Shown in pieces: positions 1-9,089 of a stretch of DNA of 47,500 nucleotides. A model generated the notes under the pieces. It was not told where the DNA came from and did no database searches. It was given only the letters and a program-made list of their open reading frames with translations. The DNA is from Syntrophobacterales bacterium (GTDB lineage Bacteria > Desulfobacterota > Syntrophorhabdia > Syntrophorhabdales > Syntrophorhabdaceae). The translations under genes were made by a program, and so were the position numbers. Each line of letters begins with the position of its first letter. Within the stretch, counting starts at the first letter, position 1. The DNA is taken from assembly GCA_031274925.1 (NCBI GenBank), contig JAISPL010000005.1:1-47500 (forward strand), written 5' to 3'.

Positions 1-53
1 CCCCTTATAAGCAACGGCATATACACCATACCTTACTTAAGAAGGGAAAAACT

Positions 54-330
54 ATGGGACATGTATTACATGCTCACGCCAGGACAACTCAGGTAGTGCG
101 TAGAGAAATAATAAAATAGTCAAGAAAGCCTGATAAGGCTTGCAGTACATTATGGCGTGAACCTAAAAACTATTGAGAGATGGAGAAAAAGAGACTTTGT
201 CCATTTGATGTGCCTATGGATCCTAAAGTCATCCGCAAGCCAGGTTGAAGAAGCCTCTATTGTGATTGCCTGTATATTTGCTGCATGACTCCATCCCTGC
301 ATCGTTGGATTGTCATACGGAAACTGTCAA
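54..330 (+). pseudogene. IS481-type transposase remnant (N-terminal part)
   Basis: Reading from the ATG at 54 gives MGHVLHAHARTTQVVRREI and then a stop. A second frame continues SQESL-RLAVHYGVNLKTIERWRKRD, and a third gives DVPMDPKV. In this order these match what I recall of the N-terminal HTH region of IS481-family transposases (MGHVLHANARTTxAVRREIQxSQESL...RYGINxKTVxKWRKR...PMGPK). Frameshifts and stops break it, so it is a dead fragment. The DDE domain is not recognisable, and I did not find terminal inverted repeats. The family call is from memory of the motif order. Confidence 0.7.
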
Positions 331-384
331 AGTTTGCATGATAAATCGACGAGAGCTTTAAGCCCAAGAGTTTTCGACTCATGA

Positions 385-665
385 TTGTAAGCAAGCCTGC
401 GCCTTGATAGACGGTTTTACTGCGGAATGGCTGCTTGCCGACAAGAGATCATTAAAGGAAGAATCGTAAGCAGCATCGGGGATACGATGAGGATCTCTAC
501 AAACTGCGCCCCTTAGTCGAAAATACGTTCTTACTTCTCAAGCGTTGGCGTGGTATTGCTCTTGATACGCAAAAAATACTGCCTCCTTCGCTGCCGCTGT
601 TCAAATCCTTATGTATTTCTATTTGGGCTGGTATCCTTTACTTGACTATTGGCGGGATTAGCCAA
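385..665 (+). pseudogene. IS5-type transposase remnant (C-terminal part)
   Basis: Frames here read DGFTAEWLLADK and later YKLRPLVENTFLLLKRWRGIA, followed by a hydrophobic tail and a stop near 665. This resembles the C-terminal end of IS5/IS427-type transposases (EALLADKGYDSD ... LYKLRHLVENAFLHLKRWRGIATRYAK...). The segment between the two motifs is largely lost. It directly follows the IS481-type remnant, so two different dead elements are stacked. Not functional. Confidence 0.65.
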
Positions 666-1156
666 TAAGGTGACGTAAAATGAGAAAATGAATCATTCTT
701 TTTCAGACCTAACAGGAATGAGCGTTACAGTCCGCGGTAACATGGCATAATAAATCGAATAAGATCAGCCTAATTGAGGGATAGCGGATTGTCAAAGAGA
801 GAACCGCAGTCATGAGGGACCTGTGTACAGAGTAGATGTGTATGCGGCACCAAAACTGTGGCATAGATTTTTTATTGACAAACCATGTAATCTTTCGCTA
901 CGCTATTTTAATATACAAAACAAAGTTTGCTATGCAAAACGTTGTGAACATGAAAGAGCAAGACAGAATAATCCTTTTAGGCAATATTTTGCTCCTTTGG
1001 GCAGCGTCATGTGGCTTATTAAGCGGAGGGAGACGAGTGTATGCTGGCCGTACCAGTTCACGGGCAGTAATGGCACGGAAAAAGATGTTGGTTCAAACCT
1101 GACAATTTTGTGGAAAACATGGTCTGCGCAAAGGCAGATGAAAGCCGGCGTTGATA
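666..1156. other. Gene-free stretch between IS remnants and iorA-like fragment
   Basis: About 490 bp. The open frames here, up to 115 codons, have unusual composition and no recognisable motif, and frames on both strands overlap. A TTGACA at 875-880 is followed 18 bp later by a poor -10 (TACGCT), so a promoter is only possible. I see no gene here that I can support. Confidence 0.4.
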
Positions 1157-1400
1157 ATGACGAAGGATGAAGAAATAATGCAGGGAAAAAGCGCGATTGC
1201 AAGAGGTGCCCGGGAAACTGGAGCGATGGTCGTCGTCTTATACCCCGAGACACCTGGTGAGATACTGAAAGCGATTGCCGACAACTACCAGGAAATTTAT
1301 GCTAAATGGGCGAAAAGGTGTCCGTAGTGTACGGGGCCGCCACGGAGGATTAACATACGCGGTATCGTCAAGAGCCGCCAACGATTGAAATTGCAAACAG
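1157..1400 (+). pseudogene. Remnant of indolepyruvate:ferredoxin oxidoreductase alpha subunit N-terminus
   Basis: A 56-codon frame from the ATG at 1157 to the TAG at 1325-1327 contains MQGKSAIARGARETGA, then YPETPGEILKAIADN and EIYAKWA. This closely follows the start of IorA proteins (GNEAIARGA-EAG---YPGTPS-EI---A---EIYAEW). After a +1 shift VYGAATED continues the alignment weakly and is then lost. Intact IorA is about 600 residues, so more than 90% is missing. The family is used in anaerobes for arylpyruvate oxidation to aryl-acetyl-CoA and for related acyl-CoA synthesis. Confidence 0.6.
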
Positions 1401-1428
1401 AAAGCAGTGAACGATGGGGAGAACCAAA

Positions 1429-2310
1429 ATGAGCGGAGTGGGTGCGGAAACGGAAGAAATGAAGAAGACCGAATATACTTCTCTCGTTCCCGCAGTGGAC
1501 CAGGCATCAAGAATCCTAATCTGTCTTGCGAAAACACCTTCCTTCAAGATGAATCTCACAGATATTTGCAAGAATGTTGGTATACATAAAAGCAAAGGAT
1601 ATGCTATTCTTAATACCCTCCTGAATTTCAAGTTTGTAGAGCGAGACGATGAAGGTAAAACATATACCTTGGGACCGGGGCTGATTTCCCTGTCCCGGAG
1701 GGTCCTTGATAACTTGGAATACCGGGATATGGCCGGGCCTTTCCTGGAGAGGCTTGCGCAACAGACAGGCAGTACTGCCACCTTCGGTATAGTGAATGGA
1801 AGAAACTTCATCATTATCGCGAAACGGGAAGGAGACAGACATGCGTTTCTCACGATACGGGTGGGCTACCAACTGAGTATCACCCACGGGGCGGTGGGAA
1901 AAGCTATCATTGCATGTGTGCCTGGCGATGAGCGCGAGGAAGTGCTCAGCCAGGAGAAGCTTCTTTTTCACGGAGACCCTTCAAAGTTGGACAGGAACCG
2001 GCTTGAAACCGAATTTGAGGAGTGCAGGAAAGCCGGCTATGCTCTTGACTTGGGCGAGATGTTTGCCGGACTCAATGCTGTTGCCGCTCCGGTATTCGAC
2101 CACGCAGGCAAGCCGACAGGGGCCCTGCTCGTCACGGGGAGCTTCTCGAAATCGTTGGCCCACGAGTATGGGGTTAGGGTGGCCGAGTGTGCGAGGGAAT
2201 TTTCGACGACACTAGGTGCAGACATTGAAGAGATATTCAAGAGACCTGCAAAAGAAGATTTGAAAGATGAAGCTTTATCGCAACGTACGCAGGGTTTTGG
2301 ACTCCGATAG
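1429..2310 (+). CDS. IclR-family transcriptional regulator
   Basis: A DNA-binding regulator of about 293 residues. The N-terminal winged HTH (roughly residues 20-85, with LTDICKNVGIHKSKGYAILNTL as the recognition region) is followed by an effector-binding domain (about 100-270, with GYQLSITHGAVGKAI and GLNAVAAPVFD, typical of IclR proteins). The start at 1429 is preferred to the in-frame ATG at 1414 because GGGGAG lies 7 nt upstream of it. IclR proteins often control aromatic or organic-acid catabolic genes in their vicinity. The nearest intact gene is the TRAP binding protein at 3141, about 830 bp downstream across decayed DNA. Target and ligand are unknown. Confidence 0.93.
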   Translation: MSGVGAETEEMKKTEYTSLVPAVDQASRILICLAKTPSFKMNLTDICKNVGIHKSKGYAILNTLLNFKFVERDDEGKTYTLGPGLISLSRRVLDNLEYRDMAGPFLERLAQQTGSTATFGIVNGRNFIIIAKREGDRHAFLTIRVGYQLSITHGAVGKAIIACVPGDEREEVLSQEKLLFHGDPSKLDRNRLETEFEECRKAGYALDLGEMFAGLNAVAAPVFDHAGKPTGALLVTGSFSKSLAHEYGVRVAECAREFSTTLGADIEEIFKRPAKEDLKDEALSQRTQGFGLR

Positions 2311-2384
2311 TTCGAACAAGGGGTTCAAATGGGAGCGGTATTAGTCTATAAAGAATGTATTGTGATGACGCTATCTTTATTAGA

Positions 2385-2512
2385 TTGGATACTCCTCTCG
2401 AAAAAGCGAGAACCATCATAATATGGCGGCAGTTTGACGAGAAAGTCAACGAGGTCTGTAAATGTGCTTATCGGAAAAGGCATAAAAAGGCGACAAGGTC
2501 GTGCATTTTATG
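2385..2512 (+). pseudogene. Protein-like decayed fragment
   Basis: A frame reading LDTPLEKARTII then WRQFDEKVNEVCKCAYRK looks like genuine protein sequence, but it has no start in context and a degraded end. I do not recognise the family. It lies between the IclR gene and the TRAP binding-protein gene and may be what is left of a catabolic gene once controlled by the regulator. Weak evidence. Confidence 0.25.
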
Positions 2513-2859
2513 AATAACTCTATCACTTGGTTTGCAGTCTGCTTTGGATTAGTCCATCTAGGTGCGTGGATCGTGTCTTACAACTTTCGTTTCACGAATG
2601 ATGACGTCAAATACTATACGGGCGTAGCGGAGCCTGATTTGATGATATCTGGCGACGCATTCAATGGCCGCCGGAGGGACTCATCTGCGCCAGAAGAGAC
2701 GCGCTGTTTTGCGCTGAGTGAGTCCTTCATGAATCCCCTATTGGCCGGTACGTCTATGCCGGAGCTCAGTGTGGAACTTTTTTCACCGATCCATGATGGT
2801 TTTACTTTACTTCCGGAACAACGGGGTAGCCTAAGCCTATCCCCTTATTGTGCGCCCGT

Positions 2860-3009
2860 TTGAATACACAGAATGCCTGCGCCCACGAAGTGCAAAAGGC
2901 TATAAAAGGTGTTTTCGGTGAGGATGTGTCGGCATCCCAAGGCAAGATTGAGAGGGTAAGACTGAGGAAACAGTTTATAAGCATGGCAGAAGTTTTTAAG
3001 GTTAAATGA
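2860..3009 (+). pseudogene. Protein-like decayed fragment upstream of TRAP gene
   Basis: A 49-codon frame containing AHEVQKAIKGVFGEDV and then GKIERVRLRKQF ends in TGA at 3007-3009. Its composition is protein-like but the family is not recognised. The surrounding 2513-3140 holds no intact gene. The 120-codon frame at 2501-2863 has no motif and no good ribosome-binding site. A 37-codon frame at 3031-3144 overlaps the start codon of the following TRAP gene. Confidence 0.25.
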
Positions 3010-3140
3010 TTCAGGAAGGAACATTCCCGCATGAGTGTCGATGAGGCGAAGTTCTTCTTCGAGACTGCCGACCACATCGGATCGGGTATGTGCTGGCGTG
3101 TTTTTGCAACACAATTAAAATCTTTATTTAGGGGGTTGTT

Positions 3141-4160
3141 ATGAACAAAAAGTCAGTGGTTACGGTGGTTCTAGGCATCTCGTTTGTGTTCTTCTGTCTT
3201 GCTGCTTTCCCGGCAATTTCGTCGGCACAGAAGGCAATAACTCTCAACTACTCCAACTTTTTCCCCGCGCCTCACAAAAGCAGCGTCGCTTCCGAGCAGT
3301 GGTGCAAAGAGATTGAGAAAAGGACAGGCGGTAAGGTAAAGTTTGCCTATTTCCCCGGTGGAATTCTCACACCCGCTGCCCAGACGTATGATAATATCGT
3401 AAAAGGGATAGCGGATGTGGGTTGCAGCGCTCTTGCATACACAAGGGGAAAATTCCCTCTTATGGAAGCGACAGATCTTCCGTTAGGGTACAGGAACGGG
3501 ACCCAGGCAACGAATTTGATAAACACCTTCTACTCCAAGTTCAAACCAAAAGAACTTGACGACGTAAAGGTTCTTTATTTCCACGCTCATGGACCCGGCA
3601 TACTCCATACGAAGAAAGAGGTAAGCAAGCTTGAGGATCTGAAAGGGAAGAAGATACGCGCCACCGGCCTTGCCGCAAAGATAGTGGAAGCCCTTGGAGG
3701 CGCTCCGGTAGGGGCCACCATGCCTGAAACCTATGATGCGCTCCGGACTGGCGTTGTCGACGGTTCACTGGCCCCGTACGAAGCATTGAAAGGCTGGAAG
3801 TGGGGAGAGGTGGTGAGCTTTACGACCCTGAATTATGGCGCTGCGTATACCACCGGGTTTTTTGTCGTTATGAATAAGACCGCATGGAATTCACTGCCTC
3901 CTGATATTCAGAAAGTGTTTGACGAGGTAAGCAAGGAGTGGATCACCGTGCATGGCAAGGTTTGGGATGAGATCGACAAAGAGGGCCGCGAGTTCGCTAA
4001 GGTTAAAGGGCTGAAGGAAATAGCTTTCTCGAAAGAGGAGAATGCGCGCTGGGCGGCAAAAGTGAAGCCTCTTTTTGACGAATATACGAAAAATGCGAAA
4101 GCAAAAGGGCTGCCAGGCGACGAAGCCTTGAAATTTTGCTTCGACTTTTTGAAAAAGTAA
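3141..4160 (+). CDS. TRAP transporter solute-binding protein (DctP family), orphan
   Basis: A periplasmic binding protein of 339 residues for a C4-dicarboxylate-type TRAP transporter. A signal peptide (positively charged start, hydrophobic core about residues 8-22, cleavage likely after ISSA near 29) precedes a DctP/TAXI-like domain. KEVSKLEDLKGKKIRA and PETYDALRTGVVDG are family hallmarks. AGGGGG lies just upstream of the ATG. No DctQ or DctM gene adjoins it, and a strong hairpin follows at 4239-4292, so it is transcribed alone. It resembles the binding protein at 33794 along its length (both have FYxKFKPKE, KLEDLKG and GLPGDEALKF). It may therefore share the membrane subunits encoded there. 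Ligand unknown; a carboxylate is likely from the family. Confidence 0.92.
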   Translation: MNKKSVVTVVLGISFVFFCLAAFPAISSAQKAITLNYSNFFPAPHKSSVASEQWCKEIEKRTGGKVKFAYFPGGILTPAAQTYDNIVKGIADVGCSALAYTRGKFPLMEATDLPLGYRNGTQATNLINTFYSKFKPKELDDVKVLYFHAHGPGILHTKKEVSKLEDLKGKKIRATGLAAKIVEALGGAPVGATMPETYDALRTGVVDGSLAPYEALKGWKWGEVVSFTTLNYGAAYTTGFFVVMNKTAWNSLPPDIQKVFDEVSKEWITVHGKVWDEIDKEGREFAKVKGLKEIAFSKEENARWAAKVKPLFDEYTKNAKAKGLPGDEALKFCFDFLKK

Positions 4161-4238
4161 AGAGATAGATCCGAAAGCCACGGTACTGTGTCGGAGATAT
4201 CACAGGATCAGGACTGAAAGGAACATATCTGATAATTG

Positions 4239-4292
4239 AAATATGGCGGTGAACGGCCCGTCTGTAATGTGTGGGAGTTCACCGCCATATTT
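4239..4292 (+). terminator. Perfect 16-bp hairpin, terminator of the TRAP binding-protein gene
   Basis: 4239-4254 and 4277-4292 are exact inverted complements (AAATATGGCGGTGAAC and its complement), separated by a 22-nt loop and ending in a short T-rich stretch. It lies 79 bp after the stop of the preceding gene. It is probably a transcription terminator, though the loop is long for a rho-independent one and the T tract is short. Confidence 0.65.
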
Positions 4293-4901
4293 TATGACAC
4301 GGCATCATCTGCGGAACCCAAGACAGCGGCTGAAGACCGGTGACGGAATTTGCCTGCCTGACGTTGGTCATATCGGTATAGGGATTATGATGGTAATTTC
4401 TCCGATACTAAGGACCTTCACTTGATTTTGTCTATAATACCGTCCGAATCCACAATCAATACGGGCCGGACATGGACCTTGCCTATTCCATCAAGAACAG
4501 CTGCGTTCGGTTTCCAGTCTCTAAAGAGTAATGATATTAGCCTGTTCTTAGACACATGGAAACCAGAACAAAGCTTCCGGCAACAATCCACCGGACCGAT
4601 TATATGCCTGAATTTTCGTGAAATGCGCAACTTAGGCGACGTCAAGATTTGACGTGCTGGAAGGCAAGGCGGGTCCGCGGGAATTTCGAAATTTAGGCCC
4701 ATGGGGTGAGCTATTTGGACACACGGCCTTCATGCTGTATCTGAGATGGAGAAGAAAAGGCTGTGAACCTATGGCCACAAGATACGGTACTGTAGTATAA
4801 TTATGAATTGTCCGGCCCCCTTGGAGCGAAATCGGTTATATATATTTACCGGACCGGAGGGGGCGGGAAAGAGACAGAACTTCTTAAGGAGTGTAAGCGC
4901 A
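4293..4901. other. Gene-free stretch
   Basis: About 600 bp between the hairpin and the decarboxylase start. Overlapping frames on both strands (minus strand 4418-4702, plus strand 4422-4652) have no recognisable motif. The in-frame extension upstream of 4902 (from 4803) reads without motif and is treated as untranslated leader. Possibly decayed DNA. Confidence 0.4.
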
Positions 4902-6281
4902 ATGAAAGATTTCAAACCGTTCACCCTTGAAAAGAGAACTGTCGGAACCCTTGCTGCCGCGCTCGACAGGCTCGAGGCAGGTTTTGCGGGGCTGCCGCCA
5001 AGTGAAGACCGATCCATCAACTATGCGTCATTAGAGCGAGTGCTCTTTGAGGTGGCAGACAGAATTCACGATAATTATCCTTACTTCCATCCTCTTTACG
5101 CGGGTCAGATGATGAAACCGCCCCATCCGGCGGCAAGGGCGGCTTATATGCTGGCTATGTGGATAAATCCAAATAATCACGCCCTTGATGGAGGACGCGC
5201 CAGTTCGGCAATGGAGAAAGAAGCAGTGAGGGACCTTGCCCGGATGATCGGGTGGGATAATCATCTAGGCCACCTGTGCAGCGGGGGCACCATGGCGAAT
5301 CTGGAAGCGCTGTGGGTGGCAGGACAACTCAGTCCTCGCGCTACCGTCGTTGCCTCGGCGCAAGCCCATTATACCCACGGGCGCATAAGCGGCGCGCTCA
5401 AGCTGGATTTTGAGGCTATTCCCTGTGATCGTTCCGGAAGAATGGATGTAGCCGTACTCGAAAGCCGTCTTCAAAGAGGAGGGGTCGGTACAGTTGTCGC
5501 GACCGTCGGTACCACGGCGTTAGGGTGCGTCGATCCGTTGCCTGAACTGCTCAACCTTCGTGAGCGGTACAACTTCCGTCTTCACGCCGATGCGGCATAC
5601 GGAGGATATTTCGGTCTTGTCGACAACCTGAGACCTGATACGCGTCTCAGCTATGACCGGCTTCACGAGGTGGATTCTTTGGTGATCGATCCGCACAAAC
5701 ACGGTCTCCAGCCATATGGATGCGGATGCGTGCTTTTCCGTGATCCCTCCGTGGGAAGATTTTACCAACACGATTCTCCTTACACCTATTTCAGCTCGAA
5801 CGAGCTTCACCTGGGTGAAATAAGTCTTGAATGCTCCCGTCCTGGGGCGGCAGCTGTCGCGCTATGGGCGACACAGCGCGTGCTTCCCCTTGTAAGAGAT
5901 GGGGAATTCGCTCTCGGGCTTTCCAAATCCCGTGCGGCTGCACGGGCATTTTACGACAGGCTGCAAGTGGATTCGCGGGTTATGACGCCCTTTGCGCCTG
6001 AGCTGGACATAGTTGTATGGACGCCCAGGACATCCAAGGTAAGTGAGTCATCCGAGATGGCTCGTATGATTTTTTCGCTGGCCGCGGACCGAAATCTGCA
6101 CATAGCTTTGGCCGAACTGCCTGCCTATTTCTTCGATTTCCAGGGCGCCGATATTGAAATGGACAGAGAGACAGTCACCTGTCTGCGCTCGGTTCTCATG
6201 AAACCGGAACATCTTGACTGGATTGATCGTATATGGGAAATCCTCAATCAAGTGACGGATGAAGTGATCAAAACGCGATGA
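4902..6281 (+). CDS. PLP-dependent group II amino-acid decarboxylase (glutamate/aromatic type)
   Basis: A 459-residue decarboxylase of the fold-type I, group II family (GadB, tyrosine and aromatic amino-acid decarboxylases). The PLP lysine is Lys266 in DPHKHG, the cofactor-binding Asp is in LHADAAYGGY, and the ring-stacking His is in QAHYTHGRISGAL. The start at 4902 is chosen because AAGGAG lies about 10 nt upstream. The longer frame from 4803 adds 33 residues of unlikely sequence. The substrate cannot be read from the sequence: glutamate, aspartate, tyrosine and sulfinate enzymes share these motifs. It stands alone, flanked by gene-free DNA on both sides. Confidence 0.9.
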   Translation: MKDFKPFTLEKRTVGTLAAALDRLEAGFAGLPPSEDRSINYASLERVLFEVADRIHDNYPYFHPLYAGQMMKPPHPAARAAYMLAMWINPNNHALDGGRASSAMEKEAVRDLARMIGWDNHLGHLCSGGTMANLEALWVAGQLSPRATVVASAQAHYTHGRISGALKLDFEAIPCDRSGRMDVAVLESRLQRGGVGTVVATVGTTALGCVDPLPELLNLRERYNFRLHADAAYGGYFGLVDNLRPDTRLSYDRLHEVDSLVIDPHKHGLQPYGCGCVLFRDPSVGRFYQHDSPYTYFSSNELHLGEISLECSRPGAAAVALWATQRVLPLVRDGEFALGLSKSRAAARAFYDRLQVDSRVMTPFAPELDIVVWTPRTSKVSESSEMARMIFSLAADRNLHIALAELPAYFFDFQGADIEMDRETVTCLRSVLMKPEHLDWIDRIWEILNQVTDEVIKTR

Positions 6282-7261
6282 GGGGGGGAACCAAGGTATC
6301 ACGTAGGTGTGCGATTCCTTATCATTGAATGGGAATTGATTCATGAAAACAGTGGCGCTATTCGCAATGAAGGCAGGGGCCCGGCGCCGATGGAGATGCA
6401 CCGGAGACAGGCTATGCGACAGGAGAAACCGGATGTATCGTACCTTGCAATCCAGGAGGCATGACGAAGCGGACGACTTTTCATGGAAGCAAAACCGGTA
6501 AGTTTTTATGGGGAGATAGAAAGATTGCCGAAAGCTTTCCGCTGTGATTCTATGATGTGACAACGTCGGTATCATTGGGTCTAGAGTTCAGGCAAGACCA
6601 CTTCGTCTTGTGACGCATGGCAGGTTGCCTCCAGGATTTTCATTCTCTCCTGATAGGATTATGTCTCCCGTAAGCTCCCTCTCGGGAGGAGAACGCAATC
6701 ACTTTCTTCTTGCGAAACTTTTTGCTTTCCCTCTAATGTGTTGGTACTTGGCTCGCCTGCCAACGCCTTGACGCGGAGACGCTGGAGTTGTTGGAGGACC
6801 GGTTCTCAATTACAACGGCACGGCCCTAATGGTTATCAGGGCCGTGAATTTTTCAATAGCGTGGTTACTTTCATGATTGCTTTCGAAGGGAAAGTCTCTT
6901 GGAAGAGTATGCAGGCGGTTATGATGACTGGTTAAGACAGTGAGCGTCGCCAGAGTGCTTTCGCGACCCGGGCTGTCGGAGGAATAATGGCAGAAGAAGG
7001 GAAAACAAAGAGCACAGGGGATTTGAAGTCATGCCGCCAGGAGACCGGAACCATGGAGGAAGAGAAAGAGTAGGGCTTCTTGGCGGACCTAGGCTCTTAT
7101 GAGTTCTGCGTGAGCCGCGATCTAATCAAGAAAATGGGGTAAATGCCAAACTGGCGACCATCGAAAAGAACCTTGATCGCTCATGCCATCCGGCGGTATA
7201 CCCTGAAGTCTGGTCCTAAGACTCCAAAGAAAGCCCAACATGAACAAGGAGGATGCGTTCT
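6282..7261. other. Long gene-free stretch with decayed fragments
   Basis: Nearly 1 kb with no intact gene. Around 7070-7220 two frames joined by a shift read FLADLGSYEFCVSRDLIKKMG then NAKLATIEKNLDRSCHPAVYPEVW, which is protein-like but not assignable. The 65-codon frame at 6738-6935 has no motif and is crossed by a terminator-like hairpin. I regard the region as gene debris. Confidence 0.4.
6819..6853 (+). terminator. Rho-independent terminator-like hairpin
   Basis: A 9-bp perfect stem, CACGGCCCT (6819-6827) with AGGGCCGTG (6838-6846), has a 10-nt loop and is followed by AATTTTTC. It has the form of an intrinsic terminator on the plus strand. The nearest upstream intact gene is the decarboxylase, 540 bp away, so it may belong to a gene now lost. 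Confidence 0.6.
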
Positions 7262-8425
7262 CTAAAGCTTTAAAGCCTTGAATCGCTTTATGGCTTCCCT
7301 GATCCTGTCTTCACCAATCGTGATGGAAACCCTGAAATACCCTTCGCCTTCATCACCGAACCCGCTGCCCGGAGTGACAACGATGCCGGCCTCTTCGATC
7401 AGTTTTTCGCAAAAATCGGCCGAATTGTAGCCCTTAGGGACCTTTGCCCATATATAGAAAGTGGCGCGGGGCCTTTCCGTTGAGATGCCAGCCGACAAAA
7501 GTCCATCCACGACCAAGTCTCTCCTTCTCTGGAGCGTCTGTTTCATCTCGGCCACAGAACTCTGATCGCCGGTCAGGGCCTCAATTCCGGCATACTGTAT
7601 AGCCTGAAAGACACCTGAATCAATGTTTGTCTTTAATTTACCGAGGTTTTGTATGGCATCTGTGTTACCCACGGCAAAACCGATACGCCAGCCTGTCATG
7701 CAGTACGTTTTTGAAAGGGAGTGGAATTCAACTGAGTACTTTTTTTCTTTATCGAATTCAAGGATGCTCCGCGGGTTGTATTCGTCGTAGGCGATCTCGC
7801 TGTAAGCGGCGTCGTGGCACACGAGGATATCGTATTTCGCGGCCGCATAAAGAGCCTTGGCGTAGACCTCGTTATCGGCATGAGCTCCCGTGGGATTATT
7901 AGGATAGTTAATGAACATCAGCTTTGCCTTACGCAGCACTTCTTCCGGTATGAGGTCGAATCTTGGCAGATACTGGTTTTCCTCCAGCAAGGGCATGATA
8001 TAGGGAATGCCCCCGGCCAGGAGCGTCATTATTCTGTAAACAGGGTATCCCGGTGAAGGAACGAGTGCCATGTCACCGCTTTCTATATAGGCCCACGGAA
8101 TATGTGCAATCCCTTCCTTGGAACCTATAAGGGTGACGACCTGAGTGGCAGGATCAAGCTCTACCCCGAACCGTCTGAGATACCAGTCCGAAACGGCTGT
8201 CCTGAACTCTAACATTCCCTCGTAGCTCGGGTACCGGTGGTTCTTCTGGTCAGCCACTGCCTCCTTCATACGCTCCACGATGTTCCCTGGTGTAGGGATA
8301 TCGGGGTCTCCAATTCCGAAATCTATCAGATCAACTCCTCTGTTTCTTGCCTCTGTCTTTTTTTTGTCAATCCGGGAGAACAGATAGGGGGGGATCGTCT
8401 CCACTCTTGATGCTGGTTTGGCCAT
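7262..8425 (-). CDS. dapL: LL-diaminopimelate aminotransferase
   Basis: A fold-type I PLP aminotransferase of 387 residues that makes LL-2,6-diaminopimelate directly from tetrahydrodipicolinate for lysine and peptidoglycan synthesis, bypassing the acylated intermediates. Seen: [11 protein letters not shown] near the N-terminus, NYPNNPTGA, and the PLP lysine in [15 protein letters not shown] (about Lys239). It fits the roughly 390-residue DapL subgroup. The start is put at 8425 because AGGAG sits 7 nt upstream and family members begin MAKPA-RxxxxPPYLF. The frame can be extended to 8461 without a good ribosome site. It faces the ahbA/B-hemL-alr run. Other class I aminotransferases (for example alanine or aspartate) are the alternative reading. 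Confidence 0.85.
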   Translation of the reverse strand: MAKPASRVETIPPYLFSRIDKKKTEARNRGVDLIDFGIGDPDIPTPGNIVERMKEAVADQKNHRYPSYEGMLEFRTAVSDWYLRRFGVELDPATQVVTLIGSKEGIAHIPWAYIESGDMALVPSPGYPVYRIMTLLAGGIPYIMPLLEENQYLPRFDLIPEEVLRKAKLMFINYPNNPTGAHADNEVYAKALYAAAKYDILVCHDAAYSEIAYDEYNPRSILEFDKEKKYSVEFHSLSKTYCMTGWRIGFAVGNTDAIQNLGKLKTNIDSGVFQAIQYAGIEALTGDQSSVAEMKQTLQRRRDLVVDGLLSAGISTERPRATFYIWAKVPKGYNSADFCEKLIEEAGIVVTPGSGFGDEGEGYFRVSITIGEDRIREAIKRFKALKL

Positions 8426-8537
8426 TGATGCGCTCCTCAACAAGTTTTTTGCCATATTCATTAATGTTTTTTTGAGGTAAAGTAAAGCCTTTTTTGCAAT
8501 GTCATCTCTGTATCCTCTCTGGAACAGGTGATTTTAT

Positions 8538-9050
8538 TTGAAACCTCCTTTCGTATGTGTAAAAATAGACACGGTGAACAGTTTCTTAAAAATGATACCC
8601 CAAGATTTTCCTATTACCGAGCGGCCTTACGAGGAGATGGCAGCGAATGCAGGGGTGAGTGAAGAAGAATTCCTTGAACGGCTGGAGAAGTTGAAGAAAG
8701 AAAGCGTGATAAGAAGAGTGGCGGCTATTCTCTACCATCGGAAAGTCTTGTATACCCATAATGCCATGGTCGTATGGAAGGTGGACGAAAATGAGACCGA
8801 GAGGATAGGCTGGGTCATGGCCTCATTCCCTGAAGTCAGTCATTGCTATGAGAGGGATAATGGAGGATTCTGGGAGTATACGCTCTATACCATGATCCAC
8901 GGAAAGAATATGGATAACTGCATGGACACGGTGAGGCGAATATCGGAGAAGACCGGAATAAAAGAATTCGAGATATTCCTGAGTAAACGGGAATTCAAAA
9001 AGACTTCTTTATCGGTGGAAGAAGATGTACGTTTGGACTATAGTGTCTGA
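8538..9050 (+). CDS. Siroheme decarboxylase subunit (AhbA/AhbB, Lrp-like)
   Basis: About 170 residues, Lrp/AsnC-like fold. The N-terminal HTH-like part (DFPITERPYEEMA, then LEKLKKESVIRRVAAIL) is followed by HCYER...WEYTLYTMIHG, the signature of AhbA/AhbB/NirD-type siroheme decarboxylases. These remove acetate side chains of siroheme to give didecarboxysiroheme for alternative heme b (or d1) synthesis in sulfate reducers and relatives. The start is uncertain: TTG at 8538 keeps the residues expected before DFPI, while the ATG at 8592 would clip the family N-terminus. Family members normally come as an AhbA-AhbB pair, but only one is here. hemL begins 39 bp downstream, which supports a tetrapyrrole role. 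Confidence 0.82.
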   Translation: MKPPFVCVKIDTVNSFLKMIPQDFPITERPYEEMAANAGVSEEEFLERLEKLKKESVIRRVAAILYHRKVLYTHNAMVVWKVDENETERIGWVMASFPEVSHCYERDNGGFWEYTLYTMIHGKNMDNCMDTVRRISEKTGIKEFEIFLSKREFKKTSLSVEEDVRLDYSV

Positions 9051-9089
9051 ACACCGGATGTGGTCATTGCTACGAGAGGCAGCAAGGAA

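Noticed and set aside
823-1253. Overlapping frames of 88-115 codons on both strands
   Set aside because: No motif, no ribosome site, and both strands open equally; typical of chance frames in decayed DNA.
2501-2863. 120-codon plus-strand frame
   Set aside because: No recognisable domain and no ribosome site of quality; lies in the decayed spacer between the IclR and TRAP genes.
4418-4702. 94-codon minus-strand frame upstream of the decarboxylase
   Set aside because: No motif, an open frame exists on the opposite strand at the same place, and no ribosome site; treated as chance.
4803-4901. N-terminal extension of the decarboxylase
   Set aside because: The AAGGAG before 4902 gives a better start and the extension has no family counterpart.
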